Below the pieces are notes generated by a model. It saw only the letters and a list, made by a program, of their open reading frames with translations. It searched no databases and was not told where the DNA came from. This document shows, piece by piece, positions 63,449-64,000 of a stretch of DNA of 64,000 bases (position 1 is the first letter of the stretch; each line of letters starts with the position of its first letter). The DNA comes from Enterobacter cloacae (GTDB lineage Bacteria; Pseudomonadota; Gammaproteobacteria; Enterobacterales; Enterobacteriaceae). The DNA lies in contig AP022133.1 in assembly GCA_014169315.1 (NCBI GenBank), forward strand, positions 310,001 to 374,000, read 5' to 3'. The translations under genes and the position numbers were made by a program.

Positions 63449-64000
63449 GACGGACCATACAGTGAAGAAAAACCCTGCAAGTATACCACATTCCATCTGG
63501 CATGCGGATGACCTCCGACGCACCGAAAAAGAGGCCGCAGACAGCCTCGGCATTACCCTTTATGAACTGATGCAGCGCGCGGGCGAAGCGGCGTTCAACG
63601 TTGCCCGGGAGGCCTACCCGTGCTCCTCACACTGGTTGATTTTATGCGGGCATGGCAATAACGGTGGAGACGGCTATGTCGTGGCGCGTCTGGCCGTTGC
63701 GACCGGGCTCCGTGTGACGTTGCTGGCGCTGGAGAGTGATAAGCCGCTTCCTGATGAAGCACGTATGGCGCGGGAAGCCTGGCTGAATGCCGGTGGTGTG
63801 ATTCACGCGGCGGATATTGTCTGGCCGGATGAGATCGACGTGATTATTGATGGCCTGCTGGGTACTGGCCTGCGCAGTGCTCCGCGTCAGGATCTTGCGG
63901 CGCTGATTGAGCATGCTAATGCGCATACCTCGCCGATCGTGGCACTGGATATTCCTTCGGGTCTGATAGCGCAGACCGGAGCGACCCCGGGTGCGGTGAT
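63447..64000 (+). CDS. nnr: bifunctional NAD(P)H-hydrate repair enzyme, N-terminal part (cut by window end)
   Basis: 184 codons are open from ATG 63447 to the window end; the E. coli protein has about 515 residues. The visible part is the NAD(P)HX epimerase domain (YjeF N-terminal), with LCGHGNNGGDGYVVARLA (about 66-83) and ALDIPSGL. The dehydratase domain is outside. The frame starts MTDHTVKKNPASIPH as in E. coli. The start codon shares bases with the divergent queG start. Confidence 0.95.
   Translation, partial: MTDHTVKKNPASIPHSIWHADDLRRTEKEAADSLGITLYELMQRAGEAAFNVAREAYPCSSHWLILCGHGNNGGDGYVVARLAVATGLRVTLLALESDKPLPDEARMAREAWLNAGGVIHAADIVWPDEIDVIIDGLLGTGLRSAPRQDLAALIEHANAHTSPIVALDIPSGLIAQTGATPGAV

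Overview
This window is chromosomal DNA of an Enterobacteriaceae member, most likely Enterobacter or a close relative such as Lelliottia. Three things point there: protein sequences close to but distinct from Escherichia coli across long conserved blocks, a divergent ampR-ampC pair (E. coli lacks ampR), and an Enterobacter-type 16S gene. Most genes have a clear E. coli counterpart of nearly the same length. Symbols rest on recalled sequence similarity, not on a search.

Layout. 1-5780: an RbsA/RbsC/RbsB-type sugar ABC transporter of unknown substrate (binding protein cut by the window start), divergent from a hybrid sensor kinase. 5850-17911: yjdP, the complete 14-gene phosphonate uptake and C-P lyase operon phnCDEFGHIJKLMNOP (minus strand), then yjdN and yjdM. 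18509-23819: the dynamin-like pair crfC-yjcZ and the osmolyte transporter gene proP. 23855-30333: a NicO-type nickel/cobalt transporter and a full rRNA operon (16S, tRNA-Glu, 23S, 5S) with P1, P2, boxA and terminator. 30499-31158: a small unknown secreted protein and tRNA-Phe.

31332-44621: yjdC, dsbD, cutA, dcuA, aspA, fxsA, yjeH, groSL, yjiHG, yjeI, epmB and efp. 44677-48048 and on: the entericidin pair ecnA/ecnB with regulator ecnR, the guanidinium exporter sugE behind a two-hairpin guanidine-II riboswitch, blc, and ampC/ampR. 49086-55366: frdABCD, epmA and yjeM. 55405-64000: mscM, psd, rsgA, orn, three tandem tRNA-Gly genes, queG and the start of nnr (cut by the window end).

Functional groups. 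The phn genes form a complete phosphate-from-phosphonate pathway. dcuA, aspA and frdABCD together support anaerobic aspartate-to-fumarate respiration. efp with epmA and epmB gives EF-P lysylation. groSL, dsbD, psd, rsgA, orn and queG are housekeeping.

The most notable points are a dispersed palindromic repeat that has become part of the dsbD coding sequence, a possible binding-protein/sensor-kinase pair beside the first transporter, an rRNA operon at a site where E. coli K-12 has none, and loss of the clamp-binding-like peptide in CrfC. I see no prophage, insertion sequence, integron or CRISPR array, and no clear evidence of a wholly new system.
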